This document shows, piece after piece, positions 14,625-21,971 of a DNA stretch of 30,203 nt; within the stretch, counting starts at the first letter, position 1; each line of letters begins with the position of its first letter. Where the stretch lies: contig UQTD01000018.1 in the NCBI GenBank assembly GCA_900543845.1, forward strand, positions 1 through 30,203, read 5' to 3'. A program made the translations under genes and the position numbers. A model generated the notes under the pieces. It worked only from the letters and a program-made list of their open reading frames with translations, searched no databases and was not told where the DNA came from. Source of the stretch: an uncultured Collinsella sp. GTDB taxonomy: Bacteria > Actinomycetota > Coriobacteriia > Coriobacteriales > Coriobacteriaceae.

Positions 14625-16004
14625 ATGTTTATCGGAAGAACAGCGGAAATGTCCGAGCTCAATCGACTGTATGGCACGGGCTCCTTTGAGATGCCTGTGA
14701 TTTACGGCCGCCGTCGTGTGGGTAAAACGCGCCTTATCACAGAGTTCATCCAAGGCAAGAAGGCTATTTACTTTCAAGCTCGTCGTACCAATGCGGAGGC
14801 AAACCTGCACGGCTTTAGCCAGGCGATACTCGCGGGTTCGGTTGGTGCTGCAGGCGTGTCGTTTTGTAGTTTTGACGAGGCGTTCGATGCATTGGCCACC
14901 ATGGCTCGCACGGAACGTTTGATTGTCGTGATTGACGAGTATCCCTATCTCGCCCAATCGAATCCCGAGATCAGCTCGTTGCTGCAAGACAAGATTGATC
15001 ACCTGTACAAAGAGACCAGGCTCATGCTGATTCTATGCGGCTCGTCTCTTTCGTTTATGGAGGAACAGGTGTTGGGCTACGAGAGCCCGCTATACGGTAG
15101 GCGTACGGCCCAGTTTAAGATCATGCCGCTCGATTTTATGACGACCCTCGGCCTGTGGCAGAGCATGAGTCGCGAAGACGCTGCAGTTTGCTATGGCATG
15201 ACGGGCGGCATTCCTGCATATATCGAGAAAGTCGATCCTGCTGCACCGCTCAAGGACAACATCAAACGTCTTTTTCTTACTCCTACGGGCTATCTCTTTG
15301 AGGAGCCGAGTAACCTGCTATTGCAAGAGTGCCGCAATCCCGAGCAATATGATGCGATCGTGCAAGCAATTGCTCAGGGGCGCTCGAAGATCTCGGAGAT
15401 TGCGAGCTCTACGGGAATCCCTGCGAGCAACGTAAAGAGCTATGTGGATAAGCTGGCGTCGCTTGGGATTGTCGAGCGCGAGCTGCCCCTAAACGAGACG
15501 AGCAATAAGCGAGCCGTGTATCTGCTGAGCGACCAGATGTTTAGGTTCTGGTACAAGTTTGTTCCGCAGAACATCGGGCTGATTCAAAACGATATGGCCG
15601 AGATGGCGTATAAGCGCATTGAGCCGCACGTATCGGATTACATGGGCACGGTCTTTGAGCTTATATGCAGACAATACGTGTACGAACTCGCGCGAGCGGG
15701 CCAGCTCGATGTGGTTCCGGCGAGCGTCGGGCGCTGGTGGGGGACGGATAATCGCACGCATACGCAGGAAGAAATCGACTTGATTGTTGACGACGGCGAG
15801 GGCACTGCACTGTTTGCGGAATGCAAATGGCGCAATGAACCGGTGGACGAAGACGTGCTGCAAAAGCTCGTGTACCGAAGCGAGCTCTTTAGGCGGCAGC
15901 ATAAAAGCTACGTGATCTTCTCGAAGCGTGGCTTTACGCAAGGATGTCAGGAAGCTGCGGCGAGCAGGGGAGATACCAAGCTGATTTCGTTTGCCGAGAT
16001 GTGA
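14625..16004 (+). CDS. DUF234-type AAA ATPase with C-terminal PD-(D/E)XK-like domain
   Basis: The 459-aa product starts MFIGRTAEMSELNRLY, typical of the archaeal/bacterial ATPase-DUF234 family. Walker A is GRRRVGKT (28-35), Walker B LIVVIDEYPYL with Asp104-Glu105, and a sensor-like ILCGSS follows. A winged helix lies near 255-290 (ISEIASSTGIPASNVKSYVDKL). The C-terminal domain has EEIDLIVDD (about 382) and FAECKW (about 397-402), a nuclease-like D...E-x-K pattern. The family is widespread, often mobile, and its function is unsettled. The gene looks lower in GC than its neighbours and is bracketed by repeat arrays 2 and 3, which suggests acquisition. The ATG follows AAGGGAAGGA about 9 bp upstream. 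Confidence 0.9.
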   Translation: MFIGRTAEMSELNRLYGTGSFEMPVIYGRRRVGKTRLITEFIQGKKAIYFQARRTNAEANLHGFSQAILAGSVGAAGVSFCSFDEAFDALATMARTERLIVVIDEYPYLAQSNPEISSLLQDKIDHLYKETRLMLILCGSSLSFMEEQVLGYESPLYGRRTAQFKIMPLDFMTTLGLWQSMSREDAAVCYGMTGGIPAYIEKVDPAAPLKDNIKRLFLTPTGYLFEEPSNLLLQECRNPEQYDAIVQAIAQGRSKISEIASSTGIPASNVKSYVDKLASLGIVERELPLNETSNKRAVYLLSDQMFRFWYKFVPQNIGLIQNDMAEMAYKRIEPHVSDYMGTVFELICRQYVYELARAGQLDVVPASVGRWWGTDNRTHTQEEIDLIVDDGEGTALFAECKWRNEPVDEDVLQKLVYRSELFRRQHKSYVIFSKRGFTQGCQEAAASRGDTKLISFAEM

Positions 16005-16098
16005 GTGCGGGGTAGCTCTGCTCGAGAACAAGAGCCTGTCCTCGAATTGCTGGAATGGGGCCCTTCTTTTGTCGTGTTGGCTGCCGGCGGAATGTCGG

Positions 16099-16460
16099 CG
16101 GAAAGCGTGTCCCGGATTATAGCTCCAGAGTGGGATGGCCTTTCCGGATCGGCCCCTCGCGGAAAATGCATTCCGGAATGAGCGCTCAGACTGGGACGCA
16201 TTTTCCGGATCGGCCTTCAAGCGGAAGCTGCGTCCCGGATTCTGGCTCCAGAGTGGGATGCCGTTTCCGGTTGAGGTCTCTGGCGGAAGCTGTATCCCGG
16301 AATCGAGCTTCAGAGTGGGACGTGCTTTCCCGTCAGGAGCTCAAGTGGAAACTACGTCCCGGATTCAAGCCTCGGAATGGGACGCGCTTTCCGGATGGGC
16401 TTCAAGCGGAAACTGTGTCCCAGAATCGACATGGCTTCAAGTGGAAAGCGCGTCTTAGAA
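16099..16460. repeat. Palindromic tandem-repeat array 3 (5 full units and a truncated end)
   Basis: Left arms begin at 16100, 16161, 16223, 16285, 16347 and 16408 (61-62 bp spacing). A further GGAAAGCGCG begins at 16443, only 35 bp on, because the sixth unit lost its right arm. Internal sequences match arrays 1 and 2 (GCTCAGA or GCTCCAGAGTGGGA in the loops, GGATCGGCC-like linkers). Together arrays 2 and 3 flank the ATPase gene. Confidence 0.9.
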
Positions 16461-16692
16461 TGCCGCGCCGGCGTTTTTGGCGGTCGTGGTTGGAAAGGGG
16501 AGCATTGCCTACACACGCGACGACGGCGTGGCGGTGATCCCCATGGCGGCACTTGGGGCGTAGTGGTTTTGCGGGGCGTCGGGCTTCCTTTACCGAAAAT
16601 CCATTTGGTAAACCAGATGCTCGCGGATAGAATAAAGTTGACGGCAGCCCAAGTGGTGAAGAGCTGGGCAGCGCCGTTGCTTGGTCAAGAGG
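16461..16692. other. Non-coding stretch after array 3
   Basis: I see no gene with a ribosome site or a recognisable family here. The sequence may be decayed coding DNA. Confidence 0.4.
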
Positions 16693-16860
16693 TCAATGCC
16701 TTAATGGCAGCGACTTGTTATGCTTCGAATGCTGCTTGAGTGCCTCGGAAAGTTCGATAAGCGCCGTGAAGAGCGAGACCAAAGCAACCAAGAGCTCTAC
16801 GAGCTCTGATGGGCCCGGGATGACCTCTGATTCAAGTCACCGGGCCTCAATCTTTTTCAT
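16693..16860 (-). pseudogene. Small open frame interrupted by one in-frame TGA
   Basis: On the minus strand, ATG at 16860-16858 begins MKKIEAR. TGA follows at 16839-16837, then the same frame continues for 47 codons to TGA at 16695-16693. The continuation includes SELVELLVALVSLFTALIEL, a hydrophobic/amphipathic helix, and a basic tail ending KSLPLRH. The frame is also open upstream for more than 25 codons. No clear ribosome site precedes the ATG. A broken gene is the simplest reading. Readthrough or selenocysteine is possible but unsupported by a standard SECIS shape. I do not recognise the protein. Confidence 0.3.
16808..16856 (+). terminator. Possible hairpin terminator reading rightward
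   Basis: GGCCCGG with TGAC pairs to GTCA with CCGGGCC, apart from a 2-nt bulge. TCAATCTTTTT follows on the + strand. No clear + strand gene ends just before it, so its purpose is uncertain. It overlaps the TGA-interrupted open frame on the other strand. Confidence 0.4.
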
Positions 16861-17019
16861 GCATTTGAATAGAGTGGGCGACTCTCTTGGGGCCGTCTGC
16901 ATGGCGTGTGCTTGACGCATGGTATTGCGCCCCGCTTTCATGTCCGCACGGGCGCCTATCCTTACGGCAATGTAGCCGCCTATGTAGCAAGCGGCAGGCA
17001 ACGGAGAAAGGCCCTAACC

Positions 17020-17754
17020 GTGTCAGCTGAAAAGACGCCGTGTATCTCGGCTATCGATACGACGAACTTTGCGCGCCAGATTGTGCTGGACTTTGAGTTT
17101 GCGCCGGTGCCAAAGCAACGCCAGCGCCGTGGGCTGCGCAATGAGATCATCGAGGTCGGCGCCGTCAAGCTCGATTACCACGGCAACGTTATGGGCGAGT
17201 TCTCGCAGTTTGTGCAGACGGAATTTACCGAAGGCGTTGCGTATCCCGTCCGCGAGCTCACAGGGATATCGGCTGTGGACACCGCGATGGCCGATCCGCT
17301 CTGCATGGTGATCAAAAGGCTCAGCGACTGGATCGGTCGCTACTCCGCCCAGGTGGTTTGCTGGAGTGGGGCGGATCGTCGACAGCTTTTGACCGAGTGC
17401 CAGGCAAAGCACATCGACCTTTCCGCATTTCCTACGGACTGGGCCGACCTGCAGGCGTTTTACACCTCGATCATGGACGTTGGCAGCCACGGGCGCGTCT
17501 CTTTGAGTGACGCGGCGACGTGGTTTGGCATCGAGTTCGACGAGTCGACGGGCCACGCTCACAGTGCCCTAGCCGATGCGCGCGTGACCGCCAAGCTGCT
17601 CAAGCAGATGATGGACGGGGACTATCACGTGAGTCCGCACGCCCAGGAGATCCGCCAGCGGTGGGGGATGGGCGAGCGAGCCCAGACGCGCCTTACCAGT
17701 AAGTGCCCCGAGCTGGGCGACCTTCTGTTGAAGCTGAAGGCGGAGGGGAGGTAG
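17020..17754 (+). CDS. DEDDh-family 3'-5' exonuclease (DnaQ/KapD-like)
   Basis: The 244-aa product has the three exonuclease motifs: LDFEFAP (Asp24, Glu26), CWSGADRRQL for motif II, and HSALADARVTAK with His181 and Asp186 for the DEDDh type of motif III. Such enzymes trim DNA or RNA 3' ends in the cytosol; KapD-like forms are stand-alone. The C-terminal 45 residues after the fold are charged and unassigned. I choose the GTG at 17020, preceded by GGAGAAAGG with an 8-base spacer. The frame is open further upstream, but those codons lack a ribosome site and look non-coding. Confidence 0.88.
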   Translation: MSAEKTPCISAIDTTNFARQIVLDFEFAPVPKQRQRRGLRNEIIEVGAVKLDYHGNVMGEFSQFVQTEFTEGVAYPVRELTGISAVDTAMADPLCMVIKRLSDWIGRYSAQVVCWSGADRRQLLTECQAKHIDLSAFPTDWADLQAFYTSIMDVGSHGRVSLSDAATWFGIEFDESTGHAHSALADARVTAKLLKQMMDGDYHVSPHAQEIRQRWGMGERAQTRLTSKCPELGDLLLKLKAEGR

Positions 17755-17864
17755 GCCTTTTGAGAACGCCATTCGGTTTGGCATGGCGGGACTGTAAGCG
17801 CGACTTCGCCCTGCTGTTTGAATCGAAGCGTCAACCAGTATGGCGAGCTGTCTGGTCTGTCTGC

Positions 17865-18287
17865 CTACGCCCCTGCAATCTCACGCGAAGCACTCAGCAG
17901 CTCGTACTCCCTCTGACTCCACTGGTGCAGCTCGGCCGCGCGCACGGCGTCGCGGCACAGGTCCAGGAACACCTTGGCGCCCTCGCAGAAACACTTGCGG
18001 GCAAAGTCACCCGAGCCGTCCGCGATGCACTCGCCGTCGGCAAACAGCTTCCAACTCGACGGCTCGCGCGAGTCATCTCCGAGTAGCTTGATCTGCAGTA
18101 CGTGCGGGTTGCCGGCGGTACAGAGCTCTTCCTCGAGCACCTGCACCGTAAAGCGCATCTGGTGGGAGAGACTGCTCTTGACCAAAGCCGAGGCGTAGCC
18201 ATTCGGCTTGTCCAGAAGATGCATTCGTTTTTGCTTGGTTGCCAGGTTGTGGAAGTTGCGCTCGCTGCGCACAGAGAAATTGTCCAT
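17865..18287 (-). CDS. Hypothetical 140-aa protein
   Basis: I do not recognise this family. The product begins MDNFSVRSERNFHNL. It is predicted soluble, with an alternating central part (RFTVQVLEEEL, HVLQIKLLG, WKLFADGECIADG) and a C-terminal helical stretch rich in Cys, Arg and Glu. I start it at the ATG 18287-18285 because AAAGGAG precedes it by about 6 bases; a longer in-frame start at 18500 would cross the hairpin at 18437-18480. It is convergent with the exonuclease gene. Nothing around it indicates a role. Confidence 0.7.
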   Translation of the reverse strand: MDNFSVRSERNFHNLATKQKRMHLLDKPNGYASALVKSSLSHQMRFTVQVLEEELCTAGNPHVLQIKLLGDDSREPSSWKLFADGECIADGSGDFARKCFCEGAKVFLDLCRDAVRAAELHQWSQREYELLSASREIAGA

Positions 18288-18436
18288 ACGGACTCCTTTC
18301 ATCGATGTTGGCAGGGCCACCGTGCCTCTTGGCCGGTTGGCGTCGGGATCGTGGAACCAACTCTCTACCCCGACTCTGGATAAAACGCGCCCGCTCCTTG
18401 CGGGCACGATGGAGTCTATCAGCACGCGCGGACAGA

Positions 18437-18480
18437 AATCAAGCGCCGCCTGCGAAATGATGTGCAGACGGCGCTTGATT
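18437..18480. repeat. 12-bp inverted repeat hairpin
   Basis: AATCAAGCGCCG (18437-18448) pairs perfectly with CGGCGCTTGATT (18469-18480), and an inner CTGC/GCAG extends the stem. It could be a bidirectional terminator or a dispersed palindrome. It lies upstream of the leftward 140-aa gene. Confidence 0.65.
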
Positions 18481-18505
18481 ACGCGGCAATTATTCGGCAA
18501 ACATC

Positions 18506-18582
18506 CGGAAAAGTGTCGAAATCAGCCGTATGAAAGTACGGAAAAGTGTCAAATTCGAGCCGCCCAAATTACGGAAAAGTGT
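18506..18582. repeat. Three CGGAAAAGTGT direct repeats, 33-bp period
   Basis: CGGAAAAGTGT begins at 18506, 18539 and 18572, spaced exactly 33 bp, close to three helical turns. Each copy is followed by a loosely similar (C)AAAT-like tail. They look like phased protein-binding sites or the remnant of a repeat array, downstream of the membrane protein gene. Confidence 0.8.
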
Positions 18583-18626
18583 AAAACTGCACGTAAACAG
18601 GGGTGCGGCATAGCTTATGTTTCAAT

Positions 18627-19631
18627 CTAGCTGTTGGGGTCGCCCTTGAGGGTGTTGATGTCCAGGTACTGGTTGTCGTCCTCTTTTTGCTGCGTTGCCG
18701 ATTCGGACGCAGTGGGGCCGCGGAACAGCTGGAATCCCTCAAACGCGATCACGCCGAGAAGAGCGATGATGAGGGCGATAAAGACAACCTTTGCCGCCTG
18801 CGAAAACTCCGAAAAGCGCGGCGGTTCTTCTTCGGTGTGGTAATCGGCAGCGCGCTTATCGTCGGCGCCGTGGGTATACGACGATGCCGAAGCTGCCTTT
18901 ACGCTCGCTTGGTTGTAATCGGGAGCGGGCGTGGCGGCAAACGGGTCGCGAGAATAGCCCCTCGACGTTTGGCCGTAATCCTCGGTTTCGATGCGGCCGG
19001 CGCGAGGTTGTTCGCTCGGGCGGTTGTCGTATGCTGCGGTGTTGTCGTATGCGGAGTTGCGTTCCTCGGCAGCCGCAAACAGGGGGTTTACCGGAATGTC
19101 GAGCGCCGGCATGCCGCTCGAGGTCTCGTCCAGATCTGCCGCCGCCCAGGAATCAAAGGCAAACTGGCGGTTGGAAAGATCATCCAAATCCATGACAGGC
19201 GGCTCGAGCTCGGGCTCGGGCTGGGGTTCGGGAGCCGCGTATGTCGGCTGCTGCGGGGTGGCATACGCGGGCGCGCTGCTGGGCGCATGGCGCTGTGCCG
19301 CTGCAGCGAGAAACGCCGCCGTCTCGGACGGATCGCTAGCAGGACGGGGTGCAGGGGCGGCTCTACGCGTCGTCTGCACGATGGGACGGGTGGCAAAGTC
19401 GTCTGCGGGCACGGATGCCGGCGCGGGCGTGGCGGAAGGTGCGGGCTTTGCACTTGTCGGGCGAGCTCCGCCGCCCATGAGTTCCTCGGCGGTCCAAGGG
19501 CGGTCGCCCATCACGTCGTCGAGGCTCAGCGCAAACAGATCGTCTTCGCCCTCGTCAAACGCGCGTTTCGCATGCCTGGCACCAGAAACGGTGCCTCCGC
19601 GGCAGTTGCGTGATGCGTTGCTCGACCCCAT
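18627..19631 (-). CDS. Disordered, Pro/Ala-rich single-pass membrane protein
   Basis: The 334-aa product has a long low-complexity cytoplasmic-type region rich in Ala, Pro, Asp and Glu. One transmembrane helix follows near 279-303 (AAKVVFIALIIALLGVIAFEGFQLF), then a short acidic tail. There is no signal peptide. The N-terminal motif FDEGEDDLFALSLDDVMGDRPWTAEELMG looks conserved-like, but I cannot assign it. I start at the ATG 19631-19629, about nine bases after AAAGGA; an ATG at 19664 is the alternative. An envelope or cell-division-related scaffold is conceivable but unsupported. Function unknown. Confidence 0.75.
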   Translation of the reverse strand: MGSSNASRNCRGGTVSGARHAKRAFDEGEDDLFALSLDDVMGDRPWTAEELMGGGARPTSAKPAPSATPAPASVPADDFATRPIVQTTRRAAPAPRPASDPSETAAFLAAAAQRHAPSSAPAYATPQQPTYAAPEPQPEPELEPPVMDLDDLSNRQFAFDSWAAADLDETSSGMPALDIPVNPLFAAAEERNSAYDNTAAYDNRPSEQPRAGRIETEDYGQTSRGYSRDPFAATPAPDYNQASVKAASASSYTHGADDKRAADYHTEEEPPRFSEFSQAAKVVFIALIIALLGVIAFEGFQLFRGPTASESATQQKEDDNQYLDINTLKGDPNS

Positions 19632-19753
19632 CTTGTTCCATCCTTTCGAAATGCTCACATTCATCGATTATATGGAACTTGTCTAGCGGCCGACTCTCGG
19701 ATTCGTGCATTCCAGAACTCGCGCCCAAAAGGGGAGGGGTGCAGGCGCGATGA

Positions 19754-20407
19754 CTATTTGTCGCCGGCGGCAGCCTTTGCCTCGTTGAGGTAGCTATAGA
19801 AGCTGTACTTGGAGATGCCAAAGAACTCGCAGGCACGCTCGCTCGACTTGGAAATGAGGAAGGCGCCGCGACGGTCGAGGTAGCCAATGGCGCGAATGCG
19901 CTCGTCTTTGGTCATGAGCGCCGCGGGCTTGCCCACAAACTGTTCGCACTCGCGCAGTAGGTCTTCGAGCAGGTCGCCGATGTTTTTGGTGATGGGCTCG
20001 GGCTCGGTGTATCCCTTGTCGCCCGTGCCGGTGAGCGCGTCGAGCGAGCGCTCAAAAGCCTTCATGAGCGTAATGTCAAAGTTAATGCCCAAAATGCCGA
20101 CGGGCTTGCCCTCGTCGTTGCGGATAAAGATGGTCGAGGACTTGAGCAGCTTGCCATCGGCGGTTTTGGTGAGGTATGGCTCGCGGTCGTGCACGTCGGT
20201 GGTGCCATCGTGCATGGACTCAAGCACAATATGGCTGGGACCGTCACCCAGTTTGCGCCCGCTGACGTGGCCGTTTTCGATCACTACGATGGAGTGGTCC
20301 ACGTCATCGGTCTCCAAGTCGTGGACGACGACTTCGCAGTTGGGGCCAAACTGGAGCGCCAGGCCGTGTGCAAGGCGCTTGTAAAACTCTATCTGTGCGG
20401 TGGTCAT
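19754..20407 (-). CDS. YheO/DauR-type PAS-HTH transcriptional regulator (copy 2)
   Basis: The 217-aa product has the same architecture as the regulator at 1928-2584. The YheO PAS domain contains FGPNCEVVVHDLE, HVSGRKLGDGPSHIVLESM and IFIRNDEGKPVGILGINFD. The C-terminal helix-turn-helix ends FFGISKYSFYSYLNEAKA. The start ATG follows AGGAAGGC. It is divergent from ygeX across 277 bp, so local control of the ygeX-hyuA block is likely. The two copies differ widely in sequence, so they are diverged paralogues rather than a recent duplication. The ligand is unknown; a purine or ureido intermediate is a reasonable guess. Confidence 0.9.
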   Translation of the reverse strand: MTTAQIEFYKRLAHGLALQFGPNCEVVVHDLETDDVDHSIVVIENGHVSGRKLGDGPSHIVLESMHDGTTDVHDREPYLTKTADGKLLKSSTIFIRNDEGKPVGILGINFDITLMKAFERSLDALTGTGDKGYTEPEPITKNIGDLLEDLLRECEQFVGKPAALMTKDERIRAIGYLDRRGAFLISKSSERACEFFGISKYSFYSYLNEAKAAAGDK

Positions 20408-20684
20408 GGGTGCCTTCCTAAAAATTAGTTTGGGCTCACTTTGCCATAAACCCCACTTGTTCGCAAATAACGAAAGCGTCGCTGCGTTATGTGACCGTTC
20501 GGCGGCGAAAAGGTACCGATTACGGCAACAAACAATTTGTTAGGTTTGCCAATCAAAAAGTGTGATAAAACAGTGCTAACAAACTTTTTGTTTGGCATCC
20601 ACATAAAAGTTCAGTCGCATGAATGGGAATGGGCTGAAACGCGTATGCGGGGGCCGGCAAGAGAGGACTTAAGGAGTTCACCGT
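20408..20684. promoter_or_regulatory. Divergent control region between regulator 2 and ygeX
   Basis: This AT-rich region has two inverted repeats: AACAA-T-TTGTT (20531-20541) and AACAAA-CTT-TTTGTT (about 20578-20592). TTGTTAG and CTAACAA face each other across about 36 bp. These are good operator candidates for the adjacent YheO-type regulator. I could not settle on a -35/-10 pair. Confidence 0.45.
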
Positions 20685-21899
20685 ATGGCCGATAAGATCC
20701 AGTGGGCGGGCAACACGATGCCCAAGAGCGATGACAAGCACTTGGGAATCATGAGCCTCGACCACGTGAAGAAGGCCCGTGCCTTCCACCAGTCGTTCCC
20801 CCAGTACACCGTCACTCCGCTTGCCCGCCTGGATGGCCAGGCTGCACGCCTGGGCCTGTCCAACCTTTGCGTTAAGGACGAGAGCTATCGCTTTGGCCTC
20901 AACGCCTTTAAGGTCCTGGGCGGTTCGTTTGCCATGGCCAACTACATTGCCGACGAGACCGGCAAGGACGTTGCCGAGTGCACCTTCGATTACCTGACCT
21001 CCGATCAGCTTGCCAAGGACTTTGGCCAGGCCACCTTCTTTACCGCCACTGACGGCAACCATGGCCGCGGCGTGGCATGGGCTGCCAACAAGCTGGGCCA
21101 GAAGGCTGTCGTGCACATGCCCAAGGGTTCCACCAAGCCCCGCTTTGATAACATCGCCGCCGAGGGCGCAACGGTGACCATCGAAGAGGTCAACTACGAC
21201 GAGTGCGTGCGCATGGCCGCCGCCGAGGCCGATGCCTGCGAGCGCGGCGTTATCGTTCAGGACACCGCCTGGGAGGGCTACGAGAAGATCCCGTCCTGGA
21301 TCATGGAGGGATACGGCACCATGGCTTCCGAGGCTGCCGAGCAGCTGCGCGAGATGGCCATCAACCGCCCGACGCACGTCTTTGTCCAGGCTGGCGTGGG
21401 CTCGCTGGCCGGCGCCGTGGTGGGCTACTTTACCAATCTGTATCCCGATAACCCGCCCACCTTCGTCGTGGTCGAGTGCGCGCCTGCCGCCTGCCTGTAC
21501 AAGGGCGCTGCCGCCGGCGACGGCGACCCGCGCATCGTGGACGGCGACATGCCCTCCATCATGGCCGGCTTGTGCTGCGGCGAGCCCAACATCCTGGGCT
21601 GGGATATCCTGCGCAACCACGCTACCGCCTTCGTGTCCTGCCCCGACTGGGTCACCGCTCGCGGCATGCGTACCCTGGGCGCCCCCGAGAAGGGCGACCC
21701 GCGCGTCATCTCCGGCGAGTCCGGCGCGGTGACCACCGGCCTGGTCGAGACCCTCATGCTCGATCCCGAGTACGCCGAGCTCAAGGAGCTCATCGGCCTG
21801 GACAAGACGAGCTCCGTGCTCTGCTTCTCCACGGAAGGTGACACGGATCCGGATCAGTACCGTCGCATCGTCTGGGAGGGCGAATACCCCACTTGCTAA
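20685..21899 (+). CDS. ygeX: Diaminopropionate ammonia-lyase
   Basis: The 404-aa product is full length for DAPAL (398 aa in E. coli). This fold-type II PLP enzyme converts 2,3-diaminopropionate to pyruvate and two ammonia. Lys76 in SYRFGLNAFKVLGG is the PLP lysine, and ATDGNHGRGVAW (about 121-132) is the phosphate/substrate region with the second acid/base aspartate. SGESGAVTTGL near the C-terminus is also typical. The ATG follows AAGGAG. It opens the second catabolic block with ygeY 72 bp downstream. Its reaction yields 2-aminoacrylate as an intermediate, which links it to ridA. In the urate pathway it would be the step producing pyruvate. Confidence 0.96.
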   Translation: MADKIQWAGNTMPKSDDKHLGIMSLDHVKKARAFHQSFPQYTVTPLARLDGQAARLGLSNLCVKDESYRFGLNAFKVLGGSFAMANYIADETGKDVAECTFDYLTSDQLAKDFGQATFFTATDGNHGRGVAWAANKLGQKAVVHMPKGSTKPRFDNIAAEGATVTIEEVNYDECVRMAAAEADACERGVIVQDTAWEGYEKIPSWIMEGYGTMASEAAEQLREMAINRPTHVFVQAGVGSLAGAVVGYFTNLYPDNPPTFVVVECAPAACLYKGAAAGDGDPRIVDGDMPSIMAGLCCGEPNILGWDILRNHATAFVSCPDWVTARGMRTLGAPEKGDPRVISGESGAVTTGLVETLMLDPEYAELKELIGLDKTSSVLCFSTEGDTDPDQYRRIVWEGEYPTC

Positions 21900-21971
21900 T
21901 ACTGGGTGGAGTAAATAGGTATCGCTCCGCCACCTCACAGGTAGATTCCTTCGTTTGAAAGGTTATGAATA

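Larger units (their letters stand above)
18288..18626. other. Intergenic region with a palindrome and phased direct repeats
   Basis: This 339-bp stretch holds the promoter side of the 140-aa gene, the hairpin at 18437-18480 and three CGGAAAAGTGT repeats. No gene is evident in it. Confidence 0.5.

Noticed and set aside
14147..14689. 180-aa open frame through array 2 and across the palindrome
   Set aside because: It covers non-coding repeats and overlaps the well-supported start of the ATPase gene in another frame.
12419..16460. CRISPR array
   Set aside because: Units are imperfect palindromes with degenerate arms and partly conserved loops, not identical repeats separated by unique spacers. 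No cas genes are present.
16055..16537. 160-aa open frame through array 3
   Set aside because: Same artefact of the repeat array; no family features.
18603..19613. 336-aa + strand open frame opposite the membrane protein gene
   Set aside because: The minus strand has a coherent protein with a ribosome site and a clear transmembrane helix; the + frame is Arg/Gly/Cys-rich shadow sequence.
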